Shown here piece by piece: positions 17,067-25,446 of a DNA stretch of 64,000 nucleotides. The stretch's first letter is position 1; the number at the start of each line of letters is the position of its first letter. Position numbers and translations under genes: made by a program. The DNA is from Mucilaginibacter myungsuensis. GTDB taxonomy: Bacteria; Bacteroidota; Bacteroidia; Sphingobacteriales; Sphingobacteriaceae. The notes under the pieces were generated by a model. The model did not search any database. It had not been told where the DNA came from and saw only the letters and a program-made list of their open reading frames with translations. The stretch spans positions 1 to 64,000 of the forward strand of contig NZ_JADFFL010000013.1 of assembly GCF_015222005.1 (NCBI RefSeq). Direction: 5' to 3'.

Positions 17067-17075
17067 AGGAGATGT

Positions 17076-17134
17076 GAGATTAGAGATTAGAGATTAGAGA
17101 TTAGAGATTAGAGATTAGAGATTAGAGATTAGAG
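17076..17134 (+). repeat. Heptamer array (GAGATTA)x8
   Basis: Eight perfect copies of GAGATTA (17076-17131) plus GAG, starting nine bases after the stop of the barrel gene. A degenerate relative with AGTTAAT/TAGTTAA words follows the convergent gene's stop at about 17192-17228. Confidence 0.95.
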
Positions 17135-17228
17135 AGGAATGCAGGCGATCGTATTAGGTTTTAGAGGAATGTGGGTTCTCGTAAATTCTCACCTGATATC
17201 TAATTAACTAACCTCTAATTAACTGACC

Positions 17229-18449
17229 CTACTTAAACTTAATAGCCTTCACCGGCGATATGCGGCTTACCAGCATGGATGGCAGGATGAGGATGAGCAG
17301 CGATACGGCCAGCGTACCAAGATTCAACGCTAATACATCGGCCCATTCTAATTGTATCGGTACAAATTTCATGTAGTAAGATGCCGGGTCGAGTTTGAAG
17401 GCATGCGTATGGTATTGCAGCAAGCTGAGGCCTATCCCCAGCAGATTGCCTAATAACAACCCAAGACCGATCAGATAGCCTGCGTTGTACAAAAATATCT
17501 CCTGTATCTTCCAGTTGTTGCTTCCCAGGGCTTTCAGTAAGCCGATCATGGTGGTGCGTTCCAGTATCATTACCAGCAGGGCCGATATCATATTGATCAC
17601 CGCCACAGCCAGCATTAAAGCGATCAATACATTGGTGTTGGCATCCAGCAAATGCAGCCACTCGAACAATTGCGGATAAGTATCTAAAATGGTGATCGAC
17701 CGCAGATCTACCGGGATCACGTCCCTGATGGTTTTATTGGATCGGTGCAGTTTTTCAAAATCGGCTACACGCACTTCATAAGCGCCAACCTCGCCCGGTT
17801 TCCAGTTATTCAGGAGTTGTATAACTTTCAGCGAGCCTACCGCATAGGTCTTGTTAACCTCCTCAACCCCGGCATCGTAAATACCGGTGATAAAGAACTT
17901 ACGCTTACGCGGGTGATCGCCCATCATAAAATACATCACAAAGCTGTCGCCCATTTTTAGTTTAAGGCGGGTGGCCGTGTAAGTGGATATCATGATCTGA
18001 TCCTTGCCCGATGTATCGGCGGGATCTATCGGCTTACCCGATACCATATTTTCGGCAAAAAAGCGGCGGTCGTAATCGGTATCCACACCTTTCAGCAACA
18101 CGCCCTCTATCTCGTTATTGGCCCTGATGATACCCGCCTTGGTAGCAACTGCCGATACGCCGGTGACAAATGGCTTAGCCTTGATCTGCCGGATGACCGA
18201 CGGACTGGTGCTGAAGGATGAGTTTTCGTACGATGTGTTCAGATCGTATTTGATCACGGAGATATCACCGCCAAAACCGCGCACCTTGCCGCGTATCTCT
18301 TGCTTAAAGCCCTTTACAATGGCAATGGTGAGGATCATTACGCTTAGGCCCAGCATAATACCAATAATGGCAATACGAACGATCAACCGCGAAAAAGTGC
18401 GCTTTGATCTGAAGCTGATGCGGGCGGCGATGAAGGTGGAAAAACTCAA
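17229..18449 (-). CDS. FtsX/LolC-type ABC transporter permease
   Basis: 406-residue inner-membrane protein of the LolC/LolE-FtsX family. A transmembrane segment sits at about 24-48, a periplasmic MacB-like core follows (about 50-255), and three more segments come after (about 270-295, 310-345, 365-395). The N-terminus FIAARISFRSKRTFSR is typical of Bacteroidota members annotated for lipoprotein release. No ATPase gene is next to it. The start codon is TTG at 18447-18449; no ATG lies in frame upstream before a plausible promoter, and family members begin at the same point. Confidence 0.8.
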   Translation of the reverse strand: MSFSTFIAARISFRSKRTFSRLIVRIAIIGIMLGLSVMILTIAIVKGFKQEIRGKVRGFGGDISVIKYDLNTSYENSSFSTSPSVIRQIKAKPFVTGVSAVATKAGIIRANNEIEGVLLKGVDTDYDRRFFAENMVSGKPIDPADTSGKDQIMISTYTATRLKLKMGDSFVMYFMMGDHPRKRKFFITGIYDAGVEEVNKTYAVGSLKVIQLLNNWKPGEVGAYEVRVADFEKLHRSNKTIRDVIPVDLRSITILDTYPQLFEWLHLLDANTNVLIALMLAVAVINMISALLVMILERTTMIGLLKALGSNNWKIQEIFLYNAGYLIGLGLLLGNLLGIGLSLLQYHTHAFKLDPASYYMKFVPIQLEWADVLALNLGTLAVSLLILILPSMLVSRISPVKAIKFK

Positions 18450-18547
18450 GTGGTGTATTATTTGTATTTTAACAAAGATGCAGAATTAAGCCCGAAATGG
18501 CGTTATTTTGCTTCGGGTTAACGATCTGCTTATTTAACACCACAAGA

Positions 18548-19846
18548 ATGAAGATCAGCACACTTTTGTTTTTACCTATATTGATGGTTTTAGGCGTTAA
18601 GGCACAGCCCATAATGCCGGTGAAACCCGCGCCCACACCAATGCCGCATTTAAACCCGGTAACACCATCAAAAGACGATGACGTTTACGGCGACGGCGAC
18701 GACCTGAGGTACAGCAAAGTACCAACCGCTAAAAACTTAATGACCGGCGCCGACCAGACCTGGCTTTACATCCATTACCTGAAAGGTAAAAAAGTGGGCA
18801 TGGTTATCAACCAAACATCGGTCATTGGCAAAAAGAATACTTTTAGCGTAGACAGTTTGGTAAGTCTTGGTGTAGACATTAAAAAGATCTTCGGTCCGGA
18901 GCACGGTTTCCGCGGCAATGCGGCCGACGGCGGTAAAGTGGAAGATACCATCGACCCAAAAACCGGCATCCCTGCCCTATCCCTTTACGGTAGCCGTAAA
19001 CACAAACCCCGCCCCGATGACTTGAAAGGATTGGACGTGTTGATATTTGATATGCAGGACGTTGGCGCGCGCTTTTACACCTATATCACCACTATGCACT
19101 ACGTAATGGAGGCCTGCGCCGAGAACAACATCGAACTAATGATACTGGATCGCCCAAACCCTAACGGCTATTTGGTGGACGGTGGTGTGTTGGATACCGC
19201 TTTCCGTTCGTCTGTGGGGATGCACCCGATACCGATCAGTCACGGTATGACCTTGGGCGAGTATGCCCAAATGATCAACGGCGAAGGCTGGCTGAAAGGT
19301 GGCATAAAATGTAAGATCAAGGTGATCAAGGTAGCTAATTATATCCACGCCATGCGGTATAGGCTCCCCGTGAACCCGTCGCCTAATTTGAGCACTTACC
19401 AGTCGGTGATATTATACCCGAGCATTTGCCTTTTTGAGGGGACTACGCTGAGTCTCGGTCGTGGTACGCAATTCCCTTTCCAGGTGGCAGGTGGCCCGGC
19501 ATTGAAAGGACAATACCAATTCGCGTTCACCCCGCAGCCGATCGCGGGCGTAAGCGACAACCCGCCGCTGAAGGGACAGACCTGCTACGGCATAGATCTA
19601 CGTAAATATGACCTTGAAAAGCTATTTAAAAGTGGTAAATTGAACCTGTCGTGGATCATTACGCTTTACAAGCAAAGTCCGGACAAAAGTAAATTCTTCA
19701 ACGCCTATTTCACTAAGCTGACAGGGTCCGAAGAATTGCGTAAACAGATAGAGGCTGGCCAAACGGAGGAACAGATCCGTATAAGCTGGGAGCCTAAACT
19801 GAGTCAGTTCAAACTGATGAGGAAGAAATATCTGCTGTATAAATAA
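18548..19846 (+). CDS. DUF1343 protein, NamZ-like exo-N-acetylmuramidase (GH171)
   Basis: 432 residues from the ATG at the signal peptide (MKISTLLFLPILMVLGVKAQ); an ATG 17 codons upstream is less likely. The mature protein has the DUF1343 motifs KKVGMVINQTS, KIFGPEHGFRGNA, IPALSLYGSRKHKP, LIFDMQDVGARFYTY, LDRPNPNGY and FEGTTLSLGRGTQFPF. The family prototype NamZ removes N-acetylmuramic acid from the non-reducing ends of peptidoglycan fragments, so a periplasmic role in wall recycling is likely. No murein-recycling gene is adjacent. Confidence 0.88.
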   Translation: MKISTLLFLPILMVLGVKAQPIMPVKPAPTPMPHLNPVTPSKDDDVYGDGDDLRYSKVPTAKNLMTGADQTWLYIHYLKGKKVGMVINQTSVIGKKNTFSVDSLVSLGVDIKKIFGPEHGFRGNAADGGKVEDTIDPKTGIPALSLYGSRKHKPRPDDLKGLDVLIFDMQDVGARFYTYITTMHYVMEACAENNIELMILDRPNPNGYLVDGGVLDTAFRSSVGMHPIPISHGMTLGEYAQMINGEGWLKGGIKCKIKVIKVANYIHAMRYRLPVNPSPNLSTYQSVILYPSICLFEGTTLSLGRGTQFPFQVAGGPALKGQYQFAFTPQPIAGVSDNPPLKGQTCYGIDLRKYDLEKLFKSGKLNLSWIITLYKQSPDKSKFFNAYFTKLTGSEELRKQIEAGQTEEQIRISWEPKLSQFKLMRKKYLLYK

Positions 19847-19857
19847 ATTACACAACA

Positions 19858-19928
19858 CCTCTCCCAAACTCTCTCCGAGGGAGAGGGCTTTAAAAATAGT
19901 TCTTCCTTTAGGGAGGGTTGGGAGGGCT
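19858..19928. repeat. Dispersed CTCCCT/GGGAGG repeat before fmt
   Basis: CTCTCTCC/GGGAGAGGG-type words followed by CCTTTAGGGAGGGTTGGGAG. The second part recurs at 46290-46318. The sequence could fold into short G/C-rich hairpins. Confidence 0.6.
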
Positions 19929-19935
19929 TACACTT

Positions 19936-20850
19936 ATGAGAATAGTATTTATGGGTACGCCCGACTTTGCGGTAGCATCGTTAGAGGCATTATTAGATTC
20001 GGGCGCGGACGTTGTTGGTGTGGTTACCGCACCTGATAAACCCGCCGGCCGCGGCCAAAAACTGAGCGAGTCGGCGGTAAAGCAATTCGCCGTATCGCGT
20101 GGTATACCCGTACTTCAACCCGAAAGGTTGAAAAGCCCCGAGTTTTTAGCGGAGTTAGAAGCTTTAAAACCCGAATTGCAAGTTGTGGTTGCCTTCCGCA
20201 TGTTGCCGCAAGCGGTATGGTCTATGCCACCCAAAGGGACCATCAATCTACACGGATCTTTACTACCACAATATCGGGGTGCTGCCCCAATCAACTGGGC
20301 TATCATTAACGGCGAAAAAGAGAGCGGCGTAACCACCTTCTTCTTGAAACAGGATATCGACACCGGCAATATCCTGTTTACTGAAAAAGTCACCCTTACG
20401 GGCGATGAATCAGCGGGCGAACTGCACGACCGCCTGATGTATAAAGGTGCGGGACTGTTAGTAAAAACCGTAAAAGCGGTAGAATGCGGCAAATATCAGG
20501 AGCACCCGCAAGAGAGTTTTGACCTGAGCGATATTAAACACGCGCCCAAGATATTTAAGGACGATTGCAATATCGACTTCGCCCAATCGGTTGATGTGGT
20601 ATACAACCGCATCCGCGGCTTAAGTCCTTACCCAACCGCCTTCACCACGTTGAATGGTAAAACATTAAAAGTATTCGCTACCACTAAAACACTGACCGAG
20701 CCGGGCATATCGCCAGGAGCCTTTTTGACCGATAATAAAACGTTCCTGAAGTTTGCTTGCAAGGATGGTTTTATCAGCGTGACCGATGTGCAGTTAGAGG
20801 GTAAGAAACGCATGGGTGTTGAAGAGTTTTTGAGAGGTGTGAGGTTGTAG
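19936..20850 (+). CDS. fmt: Methionyl-tRNA formyltransferase
   Basis: Formylates initiator Met-tRNA using 10-formyltetrahydrofolate. The N-terminal catalytic domain (about 1-200) starts MRIVFMGTPDFAVASLEAL and contains HGSLLPQYRGAAPINWAI with the conserved Asn-His catalytic region, plus TTFFLKQDIDTGNI. The C-terminal OB-like domain (about 205-304) contains RIRGLSPYPTAFT. The start is ATG 19936; an upstream TTG in frame falls in the dispersed repeat. 304 residues is normal. def is not adjacent. Confidence 0.94.
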   Translation: MRIVFMGTPDFAVASLEALLDSGADVVGVVTAPDKPAGRGQKLSESAVKQFAVSRGIPVLQPERLKSPEFLAELEALKPELQVVVAFRMLPQAVWSMPPKGTINLHGSLLPQYRGAAPINWAIINGEKESGVTTFFLKQDIDTGNILFTEKVTLTGDESAGELHDRLMYKGAGLLVKTVKAVECGKYQEHPQESFDLSDIKHAPKIFKDDCNIDFAQSVDVVYNRIRGLSPYPTAFTTLNGKTLKVFATTKTLTEPGISPGAFLTDNKTFLKFACKDGFISVTDVQLEGKKRMGVEEFLRGVRL

Positions 20851-20907
20851 AGACGCAAACTATTCTAATTCTCTATTTGGAGAGGGGCGCGTAAGGCACG
20901 AGCGCAA

Positions 20908-20954
20908 GCAGGGAGGGGTTAGCCACAATGCAAAGCTGACCAACCCCTCCCTGC
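20908..20954. repeat. GCAGGGAGGGGTT inverted repeat
   Basis: Thirteen-base perfect arms GCAGGGAGGGGTT (20908-20920) and AACCCCTCCCTGC (20942-20954), with a short GC/GC pair inside. It may end fmt transcription but lacks a U-tract, so it is better read as a member of the same G-rich dispersed repeat family. Confidence 0.75.
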
Positions 20955-21068
20955 CATTTTAACACCGCCCAACGCGCCACTCCCCAAGCAGGGATTTAGG
21001 AACAACCGTTGGTTCAACCCCCTCCCCCAAAACATCCCCCCAATTCCCTCGTTATAACCTTTACCCGT

Positions 21069-21092
21069 ATTATTACGTACATTCGTAATAAT
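21069..21092 (+). promoter_or_regulatory. Perfect 9-base inverted repeat before rnr
   Basis: ATTATTACG (21069-21077), TACATT, CGTAATAAT (21084-21092), ending 14 bases before the rnr ATG. The symmetry fits either an operator for a dimeric regulator or a leader hairpin close to the ribosome site. Confidence 0.6.
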
Positions 21093-21106
21093 TACAAGAA
21101 ATACCT

Positions 21107-23242
21107 ATGTCTAAAAAGAAAAGTAATTCTTCGTTCAAGACGGTCCTCACCCAAATGGTGATGGATGTTTTTGAGAAGAATGGAAATGAACCATTGAACT
21201 ACAAGCAGATATCTGCTGCACTTAATATACGCGACGACGCGCGTGAAGCTATTATCGAAATACTTAAAGACGAAACTTTTGCCGGCACGCTTAAACAAGT
21301 GTCACCTGGTAAATATCAACTGCTGGAATTGAAGACCTTCATAGAAGGCAAAGTAGATCTGACCAACGACGGCTCGGCCTTTATCGTAACCGACGAACCC
21401 GAAGAGAACGATATCTTCGTCGCGCCGCGCAAATTAAAGAACGCCCTGCATGGCGACCGCGTGAAAGTTTACGTTTATGCTAAAAGCAAAGGCAAACGCA
21501 AAGAGGGCGAGGTGATCGAGATCATTAAAAGAAACAAGACCGAGTTTACCGGTATCGTGAAACTATCTGAGCGTTTCGCATTTTTTGTGCCCGACGACCG
21601 TAAGATGATGCACGATATCTTCATCCCCTTAGAAGGACTGAATGGTGCCAAGAATGGTATCAAAGCTGTAGCTGAGATTACCGATTGGCCAACGGACGCT
21701 AAGAACCCTATCGGCCGTATCAAACAAGTATTAGGTGCCCAAGGCGAGAACGATACCGAGATGAACGCCATTTTGGCCGAATACGGTTTCCCGACATCCT
21801 TTCCTAAAGAGGTTGAGGATGAATCAGAAGCGATACCTGATGTGATCACTCCCGAAGAGATCGCCAAACGCCGCGATTTCCGTAATACGCTGACAGTTAC
21901 TATCGACCCTGTTGATGCCAAGGACTTTGACGACGCGATATCTTACCGTGTGCTTGATAACGGCAACTTTGAGGTAGGTGTACATATTGCTGATGTCGCG
22001 CATTATATTATACCTGACTCAGCATTAGATAAAGAAGCTTTTGAGCGTGCGACGTCGGTTTACCTGGTAGATCGCGTGATCCCGATGCTTCCTGAAAGAT
22101 TATCTAATGGGTTGTGCTCACTGCGTCCTAAGGAAGATAAGTTATGCTTTGCAGCGGTTTTTGAATTGGATACCGAAGCGCATATCGTTACCGAATGGTA
22201 TGGCAAAACGGTGATCCACTCCGATCGTCGTTACTCGTACGAAGAGGTGCAGGAAATATTAGAGGCCGGCACCGGCGAGAACAGCGACGCACTACTGCAG
22301 TTGAACGCTTTGGCCCATAAACTGCGTGATGAGAAATTTAAACACGGTGCTATCAGCTTTGAGACCAAAGAAGTAAAATTCACCTTGGACGAAAAAGGCA
22401 AACCGATCGGTGTTTATGTGAAAGAGCGTAAAGACGCCCACAAACTGATCGAGGATTTTATGCTCTTAGCTAACCGCAAGGTGGCAGAGTACGTAAGCAA
22501 ACTGGGCAAAGGCAAAAAGAAATATACCTTTGTTTACCGCGCACACGATCAGCCTAATGTGGAAACGTTGGGTAACTTCGCTACGTTTGCCGCAAGGTTC
22601 GGGTATAAGATCAATATGAAATCGGGCAGGGAGATCGCCAAGTCGCTTAACTTTTTGATGACCGATGTTGAGGGCAAAAAAGAACAGAACGTGTTGACCC
22701 ACCTCGCTATCCGTAGCATGGCCAAGGCGATATATACCACTAAAAGTGCAAGCCACTATGGTTTAGGCTTTGATCATTATACGCACTTCACCTCGCCGAT
22801 CCGTCGTTACCCCGATGTAATGGTGCACCGTTTGTTGTTCGAATACCTGAACGGCGGCAAGAGTGCTGATGCAGAGGCTTACGAAAAACTATGTTCGCAC
22901 AGTTCGGCTATGGAGAAAAAAGCGGCCGACGCCGAACGTGCATCAACCAAATACAAACAGGCTGAATACCTGCAAGATAATATCGGCAGCATCTATAACG
23001 GCATCATTTCGGGCGTTACCGAGTGGGGTATGTATGTAGAGATCATCGAAAATAAATGCGAGGGCATGATACGCTTGCGAGATATTAGTGACGATTTTTA
23101 TACCTTAGACGAGAAAAATTACGCCATTATCGGTCAGCGTAAAAAGAAGGTTTACCAGTTAGGTGACGAGGTGCGCATCAAAGTAAAAAATGTGGATCTG
23201 ACCAAAAAACAGATAGATTTTTCTTTGGTGCTGGATAAATAG
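21107..23242 (+). CDS. rnr: Ribonuclease R
   Basis: 3'-5' exoribonuclease of the RNB family that degrades structured RNA. Domains: N-terminal winged-helix part (about 15-75), cold-shock/OB domains (about 75-240), RNB catalytic domain (about 260-590; VTIDPVDAKDFDDAI with the metal-binding aspartates near 268-277), and a C-terminal S1 domain (about 625-711; GVTEWGMYVEI, GMIRLRDI). At 711 residues it lacks the long basic tail of E. coli RNase R, as is common in Bacteroidota. A perfect inverted repeat lies just upstream. Confidence 0.94.
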   Translation: MSKKKSNSSFKTVLTQMVMDVFEKNGNEPLNYKQISAALNIRDDAREAIIEILKDETFAGTLKQVSPGKYQLLELKTFIEGKVDLTNDGSAFIVTDEPEENDIFVAPRKLKNALHGDRVKVYVYAKSKGKRKEGEVIEIIKRNKTEFTGIVKLSERFAFFVPDDRKMMHDIFIPLEGLNGAKNGIKAVAEITDWPTDAKNPIGRIKQVLGAQGENDTEMNAILAEYGFPTSFPKEVEDESEAIPDVITPEEIAKRRDFRNTLTVTIDPVDAKDFDDAISYRVLDNGNFEVGVHIADVAHYIIPDSALDKEAFERATSVYLVDRVIPMLPERLSNGLCSLRPKEDKLCFAAVFELDTEAHIVTEWYGKTVIHSDRRYSYEEVQEILEAGTGENSDALLQLNALAHKLRDEKFKHGAISFETKEVKFTLDEKGKPIGVYVKERKDAHKLIEDFMLLANRKVAEYVSKLGKGKKKYTFVYRAHDQPNVETLGNFATFAARFGYKINMKSGREIAKSLNFLMTDVEGKKEQNVLTHLAIRSMAKAIYTTKSASHYGLGFDHYTHFTSPIRRYPDVMVHRLLFEYLNGGKSADAEAYEKLCSHSSAMEKKAADAERASTKYKQAEYLQDNIGSIYNGIISGVTEWGMYVEIIENKCEGMIRLRDISDDFYTLDEKNYAIIGQRKKKVYQLGDEVRIKVKNVDLTKKQIDFSLVLDK

Positions 23243-23248
23243 TGGCAG

Positions 23249-23352
23249 GTCATCCCGAACTTGTTTCGGGAACCCACGGGACGGGTGATCAGCTTGTGAG
23301 AGATATGCAAACTGAATTGCATGATGGGGTGCCGAAACAAGTTCGGCATGAC
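23249..23352. repeat. Inverted pair of CCGAAC-TTGTTTCGG elements
   Basis: GTCATCCCGAACTTGTTTCG (from 23249) and, inverted, CCGAAACAAGTTCGGCATGA (to 23352) form outer arms of about 22 bases around some 58 bases. Each arm is itself a small CCGAAA/TTTCGG hairpin. This looks like a dispersed intergenic repeat placed between rnr and the polyprenyl synthase gene. Confidence 0.8.
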
Positions 23353-23387
23353 TTGTAGAAAGGTGACGACAACACCATATTGTATTA

Positions 23388-24362
23388 ATGAAGGATCTTA
23401 ACGAATTACAAAGTATTATATCCAAAGCAGTTGCGGAGACTAAATACCCCTCCCAACCGCCCGACCTGTACGAACCTATAAGCTACATCCTGTCGCTGGG
23501 TGGTAAGCGCATGCGCCCTGCCCTGTTGCTAATGGCCTGCGACCTGTTCGGCGGCGACGTGAACAAAGCCATTAAAGCAGCTTTGGCTATTGAGGTGTTC
23601 CATAACTTCACGCTGATGCATGATGATATTATGGACAGAGCCCCCCTGCGTCGCGGCAAGATCACCGTGCACGAAAAATGGGACCAGAACGTAGCCATCC
23701 TATCCGGCGACGCCATGATGGTAGAAGCTAATAAATTGATGCTACAGGTCGACGATGCGATTCTGCGCCCGGTGATGGACATCTTCAACGAGACCGCGTC
23801 CGGTGTGTGCGAAGGGCAGCAATACGACATGAGTTTCGAAAGCCGCGACCGTGTATCGGCTGATGAATATATCAATATGATCCGCCTGAAAACCTCGGTG
23901 TTATTAGGCGGCGCGCTAAAGATCGGTGCCCTTATCGGCGGCGCGACTGAAAAGGATGCCTCGCTCCTTTACACCTTCGGCGAGCAATTAGGCGTAGCCT
24001 TCCAACTACAAGACGATATCCTTGACATATACGGCGACCCCGAAAAATTCGGCAAGCAAGTAGGCGGCGATATCCTGGCCAATAAAAAAACCTTCCTGCT
24101 CATCCGCGCCCAAGAATTGGCCGACGACATCACCGCCACCGAACTACAGAACTGGCTCGACACCGTCGACCCGGACCCGCAACAAAAAGTAGCCGCCGTA
24201 ACCGCCATTTACAATAAACTCAACATCCGCCAATTGGCCACTGAAACCATCCAGATCTACGCCGGCCGTTCGTTCGCCACACTTGATGAACTGGACCTGC
24301 CCGATAGCCATAAGCAATATTTACGCGCTTTTGCAGATAGTTTATTGGTGAGGGAGTATTAG
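23388..24362 (+). CDS. Polyprenyl (octaprenyl-type) diphosphate synthase
   Basis: Trans-prenyltransferase that extends farnesyl or geranylgeranyl diphosphate with isopentenyl diphosphate, probably to the menaquinone side chain. It has both aspartate-rich motifs: LMHDDIMDRAPLRRG (D79, D80, D83) and LQDDILDIYGD (D209, D210, D213), plus GGKRMRPALLLMA near 38-50 and the Lys-Thr pair (LKTS, 167-170). 324 residues is typical. Chain length cannot be read from sequence alone. The stop is followed by CAGTTGG-type words in 7-base phase. Confidence 0.9.
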   Translation: MKDLNELQSIISKAVAETKYPSQPPDLYEPISYILSLGGKRMRPALLLMACDLFGGDVNKAIKAALAIEVFHNFTLMHDDIMDRAPLRRGKITVHEKWDQNVAILSGDAMMVEANKLMLQVDDAILRPVMDIFNETASGVCEGQQYDMSFESRDRVSADEYINMIRLKTSVLLGGALKIGALIGGATEKDASLLYTFGEQLGVAFQLQDDILDIYGDPEKFGKQVGGDILANKKTFLLIRAQELADDITATELQNWLDTVDPDPQQKVAAVTAIYNKLNIRQLATETIQIYAGRSFATLDELDLPDSHKQYLRAFADSLLVREY

Positions 24363-24365
24363 GCT

Positions 24366-24394
24366 CAGTTGGCAGTTTTTAGTTTGCAGTGGGC
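24366..24394 (+). repeat. CAGTNNN word array after the polyprenyl synthase gene
   Basis: CAGTTGG, CAGTTTT, TAGTTTG and CAGTGGG follow in 7-base phase, three bases after the stop codon. It is a degenerate member of the gene-end array family. Confidence 0.55.
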
Positions 24395-24399
24395 ATTTT

Positions 24400-24506
24400 A
24401 ACCACTAAGGACACGAAGATTTTCACAAAGGTCACAAAGCCTTGCATAACTAAGTGCAAAGCTTTGTGACCTTTTGTTTTCCCACCTTTGTGCACTTTGT
24501 GGTTAG
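24400..24506. repeat. Long imperfect hairpin with CACAAAG/CTTTGTG words
   Basis: AACCACTAAGGACACGAAG and CACAAAGGTCACAAAGC (24400-24440) are mirrored by GCTTTGTGACCTTTTG and CTTTGTGCACTTTGTGGTT (24460-24504). This type of repeat resembles dispersed intergenic elements of other Bacteroidota genomes, from memory. It separates the polyprenyl synthase gene from the thuA operon. Confidence 0.7.
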
Positions 24507-24587
24507 CTCATCAAGCCGAAATTCTTTGTAACATCCACAAAACAATTTTGGAAATATCAAACCAATTTCCTTATTATTGTTAAACAT

Positions 24588-24625
24588 TGCAATCGATTGC
24601 ATAATCGGAAAAATGTTAACCTTTG
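24588..24625 (+). promoter_or_regulatory. LacI-type palindrome over the thuA operon promoter
   Basis: TGCAATCGATTGCA (24588-24601) is a perfect 14-base palindrome of the LacI/GalR operator style. It contains a TTG (24597-24599) that is 18 bases upstream of AACCTTTG (24618-24625), a near-match to the -7 element. A bound repressor would cover the -33 box. No LacI-family gene is in the window. Confidence 0.6.
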
Positions 24626-24646
24626 TAAACTTTCATAAACCAAAAC

Positions 24647-25426
24647 ATGAAAAACGTTACCAAAACCATTCGCGGTATCGCGATAATGGCGGGCTTGTGC
24701 GGGATGTGTTGTCGGTCAACCTCTTCGCCAACACTTCCAACGGTGGAACCCGTTCCGAAAGTCCTGATTTTTTCAAAAACCGTAGGTTTTCATCATAACT
24801 CTATCGAGGTAGGTGTACCTGCCATAAAAAAGCTGGGGACCGAGAACAAATTCGATGTAGATGAAACCAAAGAAGCTTCTCAATTCACTACCGACAATTT
24901 AAAACGATACGCTGCAGTGGTTTTCCTCAGTACCACCGGCGACGTGCTCAACTCTGAGCAGGAAGCAGCATTCACAAAATACATTCAAGGTGGAGGTGGT
25001 TTTGTGGGTATCCACGCTGCGGCTGATTGCGAATACGATTGGCCGTGGTATGGACGTTTGATAGGCGCTTACTTTAAAGGCCACCCGGCAACACAAAAAG
25101 CAGATCTTATGATCGTAGACGCAGAACACATAGCGACTAAACATCTTCCTACTATTTGGGAACGAGTGGACGAGTGGTATACTTTTAAAGCCGCCCCTAA
25201 AAATGTGCACGTGCTGATCAATATAGACGAGAGAAGTTATGATGTTAGCGACGACCTCAAAATGGGCGACGAGCACCCGATGGCCTGGTATCATGACTAT
25301 GACGGCGGCCGGGCATTCTACACCGAGTTGGGTCATACCGACGAGTCTTTTGCCGACCCGCTATATCTGCAACACATCCTCGGCGGCATTAAATACGCCA
25401 TGGGAAAAAAAGCACCTAAAAACTAA
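24647..25426 (+). CDS. ThuA-domain lipoprotein
   Basis: 259 residues; ThuA-like (trehalose utilisation) fold related to class I glutamine amidotransferases, but without the catalytic Cys-His pair seen in those enzymes. Seen: KVLIFSKTVGFHHNSI near 38-53, YAAVVFLSTTGDVLN, GGGGFVGIHAAADCEYDWPWYGRLIGAYFKGHP (about 116-148), HPMAWYHDYDGGRAFYTELGHTDES. A lipoprotein signal ends at the Cys pair near residue 21. It is the first gene of a two-gene operon; the next starts 20 bases later. ThuA proteins often accompany sugar-oxidising enzymes, so a role in carbohydrate turnover is inferred. Confidence 0.85.
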   Translation: MKNVTKTIRGIAIMAGLCGMCCRSTSSPTLPTVEPVPKVLIFSKTVGFHHNSIEVGVPAIKKLGTENKFDVDETKEASQFTTDNLKRYAAVVFLSTTGDVLNSEQEAAFTKYIQGGGGFVGIHAAADCEYDWPWYGRLIGAYFKGHPATQKADLMIVDAEHIATKHLPTIWERVDEWYTFKAAPKNVHVLINIDERSYDVSDDLKMGDEHPMAWYHDYDGGRAFYTELGHTDESFADPLYLQHILGGIKYAMGKKAPKN

Positions 25427-25446
25427 GCTATCGATATCACCATTAC

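Noticed and set aside
24577..24798. Alternative frame overlapping the thuA start
   Set aside because: It is a shadow across the LacI-type palindrome and the signal-peptide codons of the ThuA gene.
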